Shown here: positions 12,733 to 25,067 of the stretch, one piece after another
Layout of the letters: the number at the start of each line of letters is the position of its first letter
Position numbering within the stretch: position 1 is the first letter of the stretch
NCBI GenBank assembly: GCA_009823395.1
Contig: CM020501.1
Span: 31,642,861-31,706,860 of the forward strand
Source of the DNA: Thamnaconus septentrionalis
Taxonomy: Eukaryota > Chordata > Actinopteri > Tetraodontiformes > Monacanthidae
Direction of reading: 5' to 3'
Length of the DNA stretch: 64,000 nt
Position numbers and translations under genes: made by a program
The notes under the pieces: generated by a model
Databases searched by the model: none
The model's input: the letters and a program-made list of their open reading frames with translations, nothing else
Told to the model about the DNA's origin: nothing

Positions 12733-15700
12733 ATGCTGCGCCGGGTGCGACAGTCTCTCCGCCAGGTGCTGCTCCTGATGGCCCGGAGGCCGGCTCTCCT
12801 CTGTGGGGCTATCGTGCTCGGCGCGCTGCTCATACTGGCCGTCAAATTCACATGCAGGTAACTAACTAGTACCGTGACTTGACGGCAACTGGTACCACGA
12901 AGTCTCTTGTTCCAACATGAAGCTCGCTTTTTGAAGTCACCTAACCCCCCCTCTCTGTGAATGCATTTTTGCAGGGAGAGCAAATATCGATACCATTCCT
13001 TTATCCCTCATTAGCTGTGAAGTTAGTTCACAGACCTGAAGTTGTCTGTGCGTTTTTCTCTTGCACAGGCGTGGGCAAAGCTTTTGACTGGTGGTGCCAC
13101 AGGGGGTTGTCGGAGCAGCAGCAGATGCATGGAGTGTTTTGGTGACCCACCTCATAGGAGGAAAATATATATCATGGGATATGTAGAAAACACCGCAAAA
13201 AAAATGGATGAAAGACTATTTTATGACGTATTTGCTATTAAGATCATTTCTTCAAGTTGGGCGGGCCGGATAAAAAACAGTTTTTGTTTGCCCATGCCTG
13301 ACTGTACCATTCCTTTACTATTAGCACAGCCACATTAGCTGTGAAGTTACTTAACCGAGCTTCAAGTTATTTGTGCGTATTCTCTACACAGCACCTGACG
13401 TGTATGTGTGTATTTGGGTTGTTGTATTTATTTATTTATTTATTTATTTATTTATTAGAGCAATCAAAGTGACAACACACACTTTACTTTTGCTAGGTAT
13501 TCCAATCTCGTAAGAGTCAAGCGTAAAGCTAATTGTAGATGATTCTCTCACGCGACAGCTGAAAGTGGAATGAACGAGTCGTGTCACATTCTAGGAATAT
13601 TTCAGAAACAATTCACATTCTATGCGACATACTCGGTTTTTCAAACGACTACAAAACATGAAACGATATTTAACACTAAACTATGCAAGAAATCATTATA
13701 ATTATAACTAAAAAAAAAAAAAACTAAAACAACCACTGTACCAGTAGACCTATAATGCCAAATATGCTAAGCACGTTGATAGCAGTTCTGCAGGTGTCAA
13801 ACAAGACTTCTGTTAATCACCCTTAGCCTATATTTATCTTCTTTTAAAAATAAAAAAAAAAAAAAATCTTTTTTTATTATTGTGATTGGCACTCGCCATT
13901 GACACTGCTGTCTAGTGTTTCCATTGCTGCTGTAACAACATAAATTTCCCCCTTGGGAGGCATCAGTCATTATTATTACTGCTATTATCATTATTATTAT
14001 GATTATTACTATATATGCATATGTATGTATATGTATGTATAAGTATTGAGACCTGCTGGAGTTGTTTTCTGTTATCTATTTTCTGTTATATAAACTTAAT
14101 TTAGTTCATAAGTTTGTATTTTGATTTGAGTCTATGGGTAGGAATATATAAGTTTATACTTCTTCCTACACCTTTTCGAACATGAACAATATTTTTCTCT
14201 TGTATTTTTCACTGTTTGCTTATTTATTCTTACCTTGCTGTTTTATTTATATATTTTTTTATTTTCATTTTGGGTTTTGTATCCTTCTAATTTACTTTCC
14301 TTTCTTACATGTTCGAAATAAATCAAATCAAATCAAAATGAAATTAAATCAGTCAAGTTTGACTCTATTCAATATGTGTTTTCTTCCTGTAGCCGAGCTA
14401 AAAATGTGGTGGCATCAGCTCGACCGCCCGTCCGGTTCTTCCCGACTGATGTCCCAGTGGTGGACCTGTACTTGGGTCAGCTAGACCAGGTAGGCACCAA
14501 GACAGGGCACTTTTATCATATATCGAGTGTTCGAGAACCATTTAAAAGTTCAAGAATATTCCAAAAAATGTTCTTACCAAGATTTGAAACAAGACTGCGA
14601 TTTTCCTCTCCTTAGGTTGAGCGTCTGAGAAGCATGGCTGAGGTGTCTCTCATCTTCTTTTATGCACCGTGGTGTGCTCACTCAATGGCTGCCCGTCAGG
14701 AGCTGCAGCAAGTTGCTAAGAAACTTGCCAAACAGGTACAAAGCATCTTCAGGTTTTCTTTTCCATAGCCAACTTTAATTGACGTATTATCATATAAGCC
14801 CTTTTGTAATTCAGCCACAAGTAATCCCCACCGATTGCTGTCTGTGTTGTTAAATCATGTTGTGAATGAACTAACTTGAAGGCTTTAACTGACGGCTTTG
14901 CAACTTTTCACAAAGAAATTCTCAACCAAACATCCCTCTCAACCTCTGCTCAGTGAACTTTCAGTACGTCATCGGATGAGACGAATTTATGCACTAAGTT
15001 GTCTTAAATGTTTGACCCTCATCCTGAAGAAGAAGCCTTTATTAATCTCACATTGGGGAAATTTGCATAATTCCAGCAACAATACAATAGAAAAGAATGG
15101 AGATTATATTGATTTAAAGAAATAAGGAAATGAAATACAAATATTTCTAGGCTAAAATATTTTTAGAACAAGATATTCACATTAAATTGACAGCATTCCA
15201 TGTTGGTCAAAATTTTTTTTGCGAGAAACTGTCATGGAAAAGCAGCTACTACTACTAATAATAATACATTTTATTTAAAAGCGTCTTTCAAAAACAGCTT
15301 TACAAACAGAATCAATAAAACAACAGAGAGAAAAAACACATGAAAGCACTTACAATTAATGATAAAAAAAAAAAAAAAAAAAAAGCACACATAATTAATG
15401 ATACAGAAAAATAAAATAAATAAATAAACCGAGAAACCAGTTAAAGCGACTGTGCACATGGACTGGAACCGGGCTCGGCTGGACTGACCTACGGACAAAA
15501 ACACTGTGGCAGGAGACAAGGGAGACGCAGACTATTGGAGCACATGGAGGGTGATGGGGAGCAGGTGGAGAGAATTGGTAATCAGGGTAGACACACAGGA
15601 GGAAGGGCAAGTGCTTACAGTGCAACAGGACGCATGCAGTGGTGCAACCACCACCTCTGAAAACTATGAATGTAAAATAGCCAGCTCGTTTTTTCTAGGC

Positions 15701-18700
15701 GAGAGAGATTCGCCTCATTTTTGAGTGCATGTCTGACTGTCAGAGATATTCAGGTGTGATGGCAGTTTATTAAGGTGGGTTTGTTGCTTAACGGTCAACT
15801 TTTGTCTTTGTCCCCCTACATTTCCCCAATCAACACAGGTGCTGTTTGTGGCTGTCAACTGCTGGTGGAGTCAGGGCAAGTGCAGAAGGCAGAATCGCTT
15901 TTATCATTTCCCAGTTATCCATGTTTTTTACAGGAGGTGAGATGGAGACCGCTTATTCTTTAGTCATGCGTTATGCCACATCTATAGTAATCTGTCTGAG
16001 ACACAACATAAAAGGGCCCACCTTACAACAATATACAGGTACTACCTGAAAAATGAGAATATCAAGTAAAAGTTGTTTTATTTTGGCAATTTAACATAAA
16101 AGAGGAAAGCAACAAATTTTATTGAGCCATTCCACGCAAATTGACATCTCAAGCAGTTCCTTGAACTTGCTGATTAAGATTTTCATAAAGATTTTGACTT
16201 TATGTAATATTCTAATTTTCTGAGTTTTTGAATTTGAGTTTTTTTTTTAAGCTGCAAGACTTGATCAGCAAAATCTAAAGAAATAAAAACTTGAAATATA
16301 TTGATTTGCATATTATTCCTTTATATAATATGTCAAATTCACCTTTTAAGTTGAATTGCAGAAATACTACAACCTTTTCAGGATATTCTCATTTTCTGGG
16401 TAGTACTGCACATCTAACACGTTAGATGTATAATTTGTAACCCTTGTTCTACGAATGAGTGAAAAGAACCAGTTCAATTTAAAGCCATTCAGATGTTCAT
16501 GCATCGTGTCTGTTTAAACCCGGAATCCAAGTCCCCCCGTTGATATTTTTCTGTATTTTTTTTTTTACTTGCAGGTTTGGACCTATAGAGTACAAGGGTC
16601 CCTTTGTGGCTCCATATCTGGAAAGTTTTGTCCTCAGAGTCATCACACCACTGACGTACCTCTCATCCACAGCCACGCTCAAACATTTCCTCTCCTATCA
16701 CGAGGTACCGTTGCTCTCCAGTGCAGCTGCACAAATTGAAAGTACATGCAAATGGTTATGTGTGTGTGAAAGAAGGGGATATTTCTGTTGGGTGTTTTCA
16801 CGTGTGTGCCTGAGCTGCCTCTTCTGTGCTTTCAGTCTCGTGTGGTGGGCTTTTTCCAGTTCAATTCGTCTCCTCAGCCTCCAGGGTACATCACATATCT
16901 GTCCTCTGCCCTGCAGGCCTTAAAGAGGGGTAAGGCGACACCCTACAGTGCCACAGCCAGTACATCCATCACATGATTTAGTTACACAATATACAGAAAA
17001 TACAACTAAACTGGCAATATGCTCCATTTCTGAAATGTACAGTGACTTACAGTTAGGGCTGAAGGATAAATGGCATTTGCGATAATGTCGCGATCGGACA
17101 AAACAAGGCGATTTTATCGCTGCTAGCGTGTTAGCATCGGTTGAATGAAGCTGTCGCTCTTTTGTGCTTTGTGTGGACTTAAACAAAAACCATTCTAAGC
17201 CCGATTAAATTGTCTTGCAAAAAACAAAACAAAAACACTAGTAGATAAATAAAGGCTCTTTCATATTAATTCATGCTTCATTTTGCTTTTATCTAAACAT
17301 CAGCCTAGCCTATAAAAAGAACAATTTGTGTATAATAAATCTGATATGTTTATTATAATACATATCATTTTTTTGTTTGTTTGTGGAAAAATACCTGAGA
17401 GAAAGATAAAAAAAAATAATCACAAATTAAATCGCAATATTGAGGGGAAAAAAAAATCGCAATTAGATTATTTTCCATAATCGTTCAGCCGTACTTACAG
17501 TGATAAAACTTGTTGTGAAAGGTTTGAGCACCTTTGGGTTGTATTTGCTGATCATGTTAGGATAACAATGCAACGTTAAAATAGCAATTTTTGTGTAAAG
17601 TGTTTTTTTTTTTTTTTTTTGATCCACTGCAGATTTCAGTGGAATGGTTCGCTTTGGGGTTGTGACCAACCAACAGGTGGCGGAGGCCATTTCACTCAAA
17701 GAAGATGAGTCCATCTATCTTTACAGGCGACTAAACTCCTCTTTGGTGAGTCACCACACTATGGTGGAGAAATGCTGCCAGGTCTTGTAGATGTGAGTTC
17801 AGTGTGACAGCAACCCAAACGTGTGCTTCGTCAGCTTTTGAAAGAAAGAAAGAAAAAGATGCTGTGTGCATTTTGTACCAATAGGATGCGTTTCATGTAT
17901 CCCACATATCACATTCATGGCTGTGATGGTTCTGTTGTTGCAAACCAGAGACGGTAAAACAGTCAAAGAAAATAAACCCGGTGATAAACACATTGAAGTG
18001 CCATCATTTAATGAGTGTTTACAGTCTGTATATAAACTGTCTTGCTTCTCCTTTGCAGCCAAAAAACCAAATCACCACAGTTAATGACAGTTATAACACC
18101 TGAATGACACCAATTCAGTTTTGCATCAGAAACCTTTAGCAACTGACAACTTGGATGAATTCTTCGGGTTTGGCTTTTGTGTTTGGTCACATGTGTTTTT
18201 TTTAATGACTTGAAAGTTCTTTGATTAATGGAGCAATTGCGAGTTTGTTAACCTGATACATTCACAGTCTTTATGTCTTTATTGTCAGATTTTCCCCCGA
18301 CGTGAGCGTAACTTTACCTCCGAGGCCATCTGCAGCTGGGTGTTTGAGCACTACCAGACCGTCCTCCATTGGCTGCAGCCTCCTGGGACAAAGTCCCGCC
18401 TCCTTGAACAAGAGTTGACGAAAGGTCCGGCAATGCTCGTCTTCCTGCCACACGATCCACGTGTGTCCGCTGCTAATTCATTACTGCAACAGGTGAGGGA
18501 GTCGGTATGTGAGAGGCACACGTGTCTTAGCCTTGTCCCCTAAAACTTCATTTGTTCTGAATTACCATCCTGTTTCTGCTGCTTTATTTGTTTGTTTGGT
18601 AAAGTCATAGGCCAATAAATGTGTTGTTTTTTTTATTTATTCCTAAACTTTTTTTATTTTAAACAAATGTGTAAATCTACTTCATTTGATTTATGGCTTT

Positions 18701-20746
18701 AAATCAGGTAAAACGATGCAATCACTTTTAGCACTCAATACCTTCAATTCAAATGTAATTTATTTTTTGCATATTAATGTAATACCTTAAAATGTAATTA
18801 ACATATGTTCCCACTTAATTTCTCACAAATTTAGAAATAAAAAAAAAAAAAAATTGTTCAAATTCAACAAAATAAAATCATGTTGCTGAAGGTCAGCAGG
18901 CCAAATCTGGATACCACATTATAAGTCAGCCAATTCAGATCAAACATTGGAAAATCATAGTTGACAATCACAGCCGGTCAAAAAATTTTTTTTTTTTAAT
19001 CTTAACTCAACTTTATCTATAAAGCACTTTATAAACAACCACAGCTGACACAAAGTGCTGTGCATAAAAACATAAAGCGAACGTCAATCTTTCCAACTCT
19101 CTACACTGCAGACAGACACTGAAGACATCAAATACCTGAGCAAGATATTTGTCATTATGCAGCAAAGAAAAACCTGTTCAGTAACTCTAAATATGCTTTT
19201 TATGAAAGGTGGCCATTTGGAAGAATTTCAATATAAAAGGTGTTTGAGTTATTTGACACTTTTATTGTTTCCTCCATAATTCCATGTGTGTTCATACGTA
19301 GTTTTGATGCCTTCAGTGAGAAACTGCAATGTCAACAGTCATGAGAATGAAAGAAAAGACATTCAGTTCATCGGCGGAGTCCAAACTGTTGACTGCTGGT
19401 GTAGATTTCCAGTCAGAGATCCAGTCAGTCCTCTCTGTGAACCACACGGGCGGTGTCGTCAGGTGGCCAGCTGGTTGTGTTTGTTGACAGAGCTGCAATA
19501 AGAATATTTACCCTCCTGGAACTGGACTCACCTGACAAAATAAATATATCTGACTTGTTCTGGAGCAGGGCAGGGCAAACTGTTTGACTGGTGGCTTCTA
19601 CAGTGTGCCACGGGGGGTGGGGGGTAGCGGAGCAGCAGCAGATGCATGGAGTGTTTCGGTGAGCCACCTCATAGGAGGAAAGAAATCTATTATGGGATAT
19701 GTGTAAAACATGTTGCTTTAATGTCGGTTGAAAATGAAGAGAAGCAAAGTTGGAACAGAGTCGGTGTCTTTGAAGCCTGAAGGTGTTTAACTCTTTATTG
19801 ACATGACTCTGAAAACACTGGAAAAATGGATCAAATACAGCAATTCAATCATATTTCATTTTATTATAAAATTACTTCCTATTAATATCATTTCTTCCAA
19901 GTTTGGTGGGCCGGATTAAAAAGCTTAACGGGCCGCATGTGGCCCCCGGGTCGTAGTTTGCCCACGCCTGGTCTAGAATAACGCACTCGTCGTTGATTGA
20001 CTGAGGGTGAGACGCCAAGGTCAAATGTTTCATCCGAACTCGAACGCCTCTTGTTTGTTTCATGTTTGCCTCCGTCATCCCGACGCCGCGTCGCCCAGCA
20101 GCGCTTCAATAATTCACCGACCGTTCCAAGTCGTCGGTGGAGCCGCCTTCGTTCTCACCACGTTGCTCTTCCTGTGTCTCCAGGTTGCAGACATTGCCGT
20201 GCGATACCATTCCTGCCACGCCAACGGCGACTTTGCGTCGGGCGCGAGCTTCGCCCGCCGGCCGGCGTGCTGCCAGTCGGTCCCTCTGCCGCGGGCGAGC
20301 GGGAGTGTGTGTGAGGTGTGTGTGAGCCCCTGCGTGTGCTGCCTGTCTCAGGGAGGCGCCTTCCAGTCTCACCTCAGAAACTGTTGCCTTCACAAAGGAG
20401 CCGCTCGGAGCGACGGCGGCGCCGCCTCCACGTCGTGCGCCAACCTCCAGCACAGCTACAGCCCCTTCAGCCAGTACAGTGCCTGCTGCCGAACACTGGC
20501 GCCTCACCATCTCAACGGCTCGCAGAGCAAAGAGGCGCCGAAGGAGGCGCCTGCCTCCCGGGCCGCCGCTCCGCCGTCTGCTGGCCCCCTGCTGGCGGCC
20601 GAGGGCGTCACGGGCCTCCGGTGTCAGACCAACCGGACTCTCAGGTTTTACGTGCTGGACGTGGCTCTGAATTTGCCTCTGGCTGTACGGCTGGGAGCCA
20701 CGCGCAACAGAAGCACTTGGCTGCCACGAGAGGACGGCGCGCGCGC

Positions 20747-20784
<38 letters not shown>

Positions 20785-23700
20785 TGGAAGGCAGCGACGG
20801 CTCCTTCGCCACCATCGTGGACCTGCAGGATGAGGTTCATTACGTCCTCCACCGCAGCCCAGCAGCAACCCTCACGCAGTCTCTGGGTGAGTCTCACAAC
20901 AAGGACATTTCATTGGTCTGAGGTCAGGTGTGGGCAAACTATGGCCCGGGGGCTATGTGCGAGGCCTGTGAAGCTTTTTATTCCGGCCCGCCCAACTTGA
21001 AGGATTGATATTAATAGCGGATCCATTAATCGTCATAGAGTAGCTGTGTTTCATCCAGCTTTTCATCTCGTCTGTATTCTTCCTTCCCAAAAGTGGGTTG
21101 CGAACCACCAGTTGAGAAACGCTGTCCTAGATAAACATGCTGAGGAACGACAGAAACTCTGTGGAAAACTGAAAAAAAAAAAAATCAAAGTCATATTATA
21201 ATGTGGAACGACCTCAGTAAGTACCCAGCATCGGTATGGCTTTGCATAAAAATGCAAGAGTGACTGGACTGCAATCTGACGTGTAACCACTTGGTGTCGC
21301 TGTTTCTTCTTCAAAATCTTCAAATATTGCACACTTCACCTTTAATACACCGCTTCATGTCATCTTTCCCTCCACAGAGGCTTTCATCAGGAACTTCAGC
21401 TCCCCTTACAGCCTCCTGCAGCGCCACCTGGTGGGGGAAGTGGACAGGAAACGGGGGACGGAGGAGGCCAAGCAAGGGACTGCACAGCAGCAGCTGGTGG
21501 TGGATCCCATCATCATGGAGCTGACCACGTCCTCCTTCCTGCCTTGTGTCATGGACATCCAGAAAGTAAGAGCCTGCTTCAGTTGAGAACATCTTCAAAC
21601 AACCTGGGCTGCGTCTCAATTCAGGGTCTGCATCCTTGGAAGGAAGCGTCCTCCGTCTGAAGGAAGCGTCCTCCCAAGGACCCGGCCTAGAAGGACCAAC
21701 CCAAACCCCGCCTCACCCGGTAACCACACGGGACGGTCTAGCCTTCGGCGTATTTCCTGGTTGCGCCACCGCCATTCCCTCCTGCTGGCCAACCCCGAAG
21801 TGACGTTTTCATAGCATCAAGCTAACCATTGGTTCGCCATCTAACGATGGCGTTGGATGTTCAAATAAGTAAAACCCTACGTTAAAAACTGAATATTTGA
21901 TGTGAAATTTCAATACTTAAATTTATACGTTGTGTCTTTGCCAGTCGGTGGCGCTAATTTCAGCTGACTTCCCAGGATCCCAGAATGCTTTGCAGCAGCA
22001 CACAAAGCATCCTGGGATACAGAAGGAGGTGAAGGATAGTAGCGGTGTAGCCTTGGAATTGGCTAACAGTAGGGCGCATTCAGAGTACGCATTTGGAGCG
22101 TCCTTCAGACTTTTGGGAATTGGTTTCAAGCCTTCACGCAGTGCTGTGACGCAACTGGCCTTCAAATGCAGCCTTGGAAGGATGCAGACCCTGAACTGAG
22201 ACACAGCCCAGTAGTAGACCATCCTTCCAGGGCCACACGGTGGCTAGCGTGGTTAGCGCTGCTGCTGCTGCCTCGCAAGCAAGAAGGTTGTGGGTTGAAT
22301 TCCGGGATCTTTGTGGGTGGTAGTTTGCATGTTCTCCCTGTGTCTGCGTGGGTTCTCTCCAAGTTCTCCCGCTTCCTCCCGCAGGCCAAAGACACGACGT
22401 CAGGCCAATGCACAACTTCAAAGTGAATGCTTGCTCGTCGTGTTGTAGCGCTGGAGAGCGGTCTGGCTCTCTTCACTCTCACCCCCGGTGTTGCTGCGTC
22501 TTCTGTTTCTCTGGCAGGATGTGCTGCTGATCTACTACACTCAGTGGTGTGGTTTCTGCTCCGCCATCAACCACATCATCATCCAGCTGGCCCGCTTACT
22601 GCAGGGAAACCCCACCATCACCGTGGCCAGGTGCGCTGCCATATATGGGATGGGTTTTTTTTTTTAAGTTATGTTTTATTGCATGGGACAATTTTTTTAA
22701 AAGACAAAAAAAAAAAACCCAATCTAATAAAAAAAAAACCGTTTCATGTGTGCAGGTTAAATGTTGCACGTAATGACCTTCCATGGGAATTCATGGTGGA
22801 TCGAGTTCCCTCCATTCTTCTCTTCCCGAAATACAGGCAAGTGAAATGACAAGGAGTGATCGTTTCTCGTTAGTTTCCTTTAGCTCTTTATTGAAAACAC
22901 TGAAATAAACTGGAGGAAATGCAGCTATTTTACCACTGACTGACTATTAATATCATTTCTGCCGTAGTTTCTGCCGTAGTTTGCCCATGCCTGCACCAAT
23001 AGGTCATTTATAAACACTATTTCAGTTGTCATCACTGGGTTTGTAAGCACATCCATTATGATTGTGTACACTTATAAAAGGGGCATTGTGGGTAAGGTAG
23101 GCTAATGCTAATATAGCAAAGGAAGAATACATAATAGATGTGCTTGAAAGTAAAGAAAAAAAAATATTTATAGCTGCAAAAAGTGTTTACTTAATTACAA
23201 CATACAACAATTACACAACATCTTTATTATTTGACAAAGCTGGGCACGCTTTTAAATTCCCGGTGTTTCTTTTCTTGCGTCTTTGCGTCTCCCAGGAAGC
23301 ACTTTACTGTGAAGTTTCCTGACGACGAGCGCATCACGCTGCCCAATCTGCTGCGCTTCATCCTGCGCCACTCCAGCTCCGTGCAGCACGCAGACCAGTC
23401 CGCAGCCTCCGGCCCGCCACAAGGTTCCGGGCCCGCCTCCGCCTTCCGGGCCGAGTTTGAGGCGCTCCAGCGCGAGGTCCAGACGCTGCGCGGCGCCCGC
23501 GAGCGTCTGTCTCAGCAGCTGGCGCGGTTGTGGCGCGACAACCAGCGACTGAAGTTTGACAGTCGCAACCTGGAGGCTCAGCACGCCGTGCTGGCGCAGG
23601 AGAGGAAGAACCTGGAGGAGCACTACAGGGAGAAGAGCCGGCAGCTCCTGGAGGCCATCGGGCGGCTGCAGGAGCTGGCGGACACGTCTGAGAACCTGCT

Positions 23701-23821
23701 GAACGAGAACACGCTGCTCAGGGTCCTGCTGAGGGCGCTGGAGGACAGGACGGACGCTGGAGAGCAGGAAGAGGTGGAGGCCAAGGAAGCGCGAGAGTCG
23801 AGAAGCCGCTTGACCTCCTGA
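12733..23821 (+). CDS. txndc11: Thioredoxin domain-containing protein 11
   Basis: ER-membrane protein with thioredoxin-fold domains; mammalian TXNDC11 (EFP1) binds DUOX oxidases and EDEM. Coding exons: 12733-12857, 14393-14489, 14616-14735, 15839-15936, 16575-16704, 16836-16929, 17633-17745, 18289-18492, 20184-20886, 21378-21565, 22518-22630, 22756-22836, 23296-23821 (863 residues). A signal-anchor ([18 protein letters not shown]) is near the N-terminus. A first, atypical active site, APWCAHS, lies at residues 91-97; a second, WCGFC, at 634-638 is a full Cxx[17 protein letters not shown] and LPWEFMVDR are diagnostic family words. The C-terminal ~110 residues are a heptad-rich coiled coil. The long exon at 20184 encodes a Cys-rich insert and a polyglutamine run. 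The frame is open upstream to 12460, but the ATG at 12733 matches the anchor's position. The intron after 22836 starts with GC. Confidence 0.96.
12992..13391. repeat. ~80-bp direct duplication flanking an hAT-like MITE
   Basis: ACCATTCCTTTA, TTAGCTGTGAAGTTA, TGTGCGT and a terminal CACAG occur in the same order at 12992-13067 and again at 13305-13391, on either side of the element at 13066-13300. The second copy carries a ~15-bp insertion. This is far longer than a transposon target-site duplication. Confidence 0.65.
13066..13300 (+). mobile_element. hAT-like MITE (CAGGCGTGGGCAAA ends), copy 1
   Basis: Starts CAGGCGTGGGCAAA and ends TTTGCCCATGCCTG, an inverted repeat, with GGCGGGCCGGAT inside the right end. 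Those words are typical of non-autonomous hAT elements in vertebrates. It lies in txndc11 intron 1. Related copies: 19566-19970, 37187-37510, 39345-39712 and fragments near 20926 and 22970. Confidence 0.7.
13423..13457 (+). repeat. (TTTA)n microsatellite
   Basis: About eight uninterrupted TTTA units in txndc11 intron 1. Confidence 0.9.
16036..16408 (+). mobile_element. TA-flanked Tc1/mariner-type MITE, copy B
   Basis: Left end CAGGTACTACCTG after TATA; right end GGGTAGTACTG. Interior words AAAGTTGTTTTATTTTGG and CATCTCAAGCAGTTCCTTG are shared with the copy at 8545-8912. It lies in txndc11 intron 4. The right flank is CA rather than TA, so that side has mutated. Confidence 0.72.
17054..17493 (+). 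mobile_element. hAT-type MITE with perfect 8-bp target-site duplication
   Basis: A 440-bp non-coding element beginning TAGGGCTGAAGGATAA and ending TTCAGCCGTA (inverted termini). It is flanked on both sides by the identical octamer CTTACAGT (17046-17053 and 17494-17501), the hallmark of hAT insertion. The interior is rich in AATCGCAAT-type words. It is in txndc11 intron 6, so the insertion is likely relatively recent. Confidence 0.85.
19080..19370. repeat. Tc1-like repeat fragment
   Basis: Shares GAAGACATCAAAT, GTCATTATGCAGCAAAG, ATGAAAGGTGGCCATTTGG and TTTTGATGCCTTCAGTGAG with the repeat at 5064-5575. No transposase ORF. Confidence 0.55.
19566..19970 (+). mobile_element. hAT-like MITE, copy 2
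   Basis: Left end CAGGGCAGGGCAAACT, right end GTTTGCCCACGCCTG. Internal AGCAGATGCATGGAGTG and CACCTCATAGGAGG are shared with the copy at 13066. Flanking octamers (TTCTGGAG and GTCTAGAA) match at five of eight positions, a possible decayed duplication. In txndc11 intron 8. Confidence 0.7.
20748..20783 (+). repeat. (CAG)n in txndc11 coding exon
   Basis: About twelve pure CAG codons within the 703-bp exon 9, encoding polyglutamine between an Ala/Arg-rich stretch and LEGSDGS. I recall no such run in the mammalian protein. Uninterrupted codon use suggests recent expansion. Confidence 0.93.
20926..21130. repeat. hAT-like MITE end fragments
   Basis: GTGTGGGCAAACTATGGCCC marks the end of the same hAT-like family as 13066, followed by GGCCCGCCCAACTTG. 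A second hAT-type end word, GTTGCGAACCACCAGTTGAG, follows near 21097. Both are truncated and sit in txndc11 intron 9. Confidence 0.5.
21608..22207. mobile_element. Palindrome-ended MITE, copy 2 (inverted relative to copy 1)
   Basis: 600-bp element with terminal inverted repeats (GCTGCGTCTCAATTCAGG and its complement), inserted only 42 bp after txndc11 exon 10. Words such as CTTCGGCGTATTTCCTGG occur in reverse complement in the copy at 6217-6785, so the two copies are in opposite orientation about 15 kb apart. Confidence 0.75.
22226..22412 (-). repeat. Dispersed fish repeat, partial copy
   Basis: Contains GTTAGCGCTGCTGCTGCTGC, GAAGGTTGTGGGTTGAATTC and TGTTCTCCCTGTGTCTGCG, shared with the full copy at 40290-40655 (same orientation). 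The rest of the element is missing. Confidence 0.65.
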
Positions 23822-25067
23822 GTCTGAAGGGAAAAAACTCCAAACACATGAAGGACTGAAAGATGAAGCGGATGAACGGTGAGCTTTGGCCTCAGTGTTG
23901 GGAAACAGAGAGGGAGACCTTCCACACGATGATTCTGTCGAGGGCCGGGGAATAGAGGAGGTCGTGGAAACGCACCGAACCCATCGCATGGAGTTTTGGT
24001 CAGAAGAAGAATCAAGCGGAATCGGTTCTGACGGCGGAGCTGGGACACAAAATCCGGATTGGAACCTAGGAAGACTAAAGAAAAGCTGTTGATGATGGCA
24101 GGACTCCCCACATGTGCCAACTGTACAGTGACCCAGCTCACATCCCGCTAAGATGTCACGTTTGGTCCAAACACTGGCACACAATGTGCAGTCAAAATTC
24201 CAAACATTCCAAAATTACTGTTAGAATTCTCACAATCGGAAAGGTGTTCAAATGTTGGTTGCCCCGCCCCCAAATCCATGATCAATTTGAGCAGGTTGAT
24301 TATTTTGGACCTGCCCATAAAATAGGGACTTTTTTTATTTATTGATCCTTCAAAGTATGTATGGTTTGAAATGTACGGCCCAGTGTAAACTGCTGATAGC
24401 TGTAGTGCTGTGGGAATTGATTTTGAATTTGGAAACGACTGCCTGGGTTCTGTTTGGGTGAGTCGGTGCTGGAGACACTGGCTGCGGGGACGAGGGCTAC
24501 GAACCAAGCTGACACTGAGTGAAGTGAGGTCCTGCAAGCACTTGAAATAACGAGCTAGATTTTGTTAATGTGAAGAATTTATTGCTTTTTCTCAAACCGG
24601 TCTATTTTTACAGCAAGTCACGAAATATTTGTACGCAACTATCCAGGTATTAAGACTGCGACGCTGCAGTTCTTCACACGCAAAAGGATTTTAAATGTTT
24701 GTGATAATTAAAATCTTTTCTTTCTCTTTGTAATCTGTTGCAGTTAATTGTATGAGCAGTTTTTGTCGCTCTTGAAGCTCCAAACACAGCAAAAGAGATG
24801 CTTTGTTCATAGGAGTGTGATGATTTCATGTGTTTGCTGTGGGGAACGGCCAGTAGAGCAGCAGCTCCTCCAGCCAGGACTCGGCTGTAGTAGGGCTTCA
24901 GTTCAAGGAGTTGGATTTCATCACCAGCCGCTTGTTTGGCATTTATCTGTTTCCACGCCTCAAGTGCATCAACGACCTGTTAACGCCCTGAAGTAGTGAA
25001 CATTTTGGTGGTCCTTGGCTATTCAGAGGTGAAGACCATGAGATGAGGATTCTCAAAAACAACATCC

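Noticed and set aside
12112..12983. Minus-strand ORFs (156 and 186 codons) in the txndc11 5' region
   Set aside because: GC-rich promoter DNA and complement of txndc11 exon 1; no recognisable domain or splice structure for a divergent gene.
20106..20897. 263-codon minus-strand ORF opposite txndc11 exon 9
   Set aside because: Shadow of a GC-rich coding exon. The plus-strand frame has family-specific words and matched splice phases; the minus frame does not.
23252..24184. 310-codon minus-strand ORF opposite the last txndc11 exon
   Set aside because: Leu/Pro/Gln-rich complement of the coiled-coil coding exon, with no domain.
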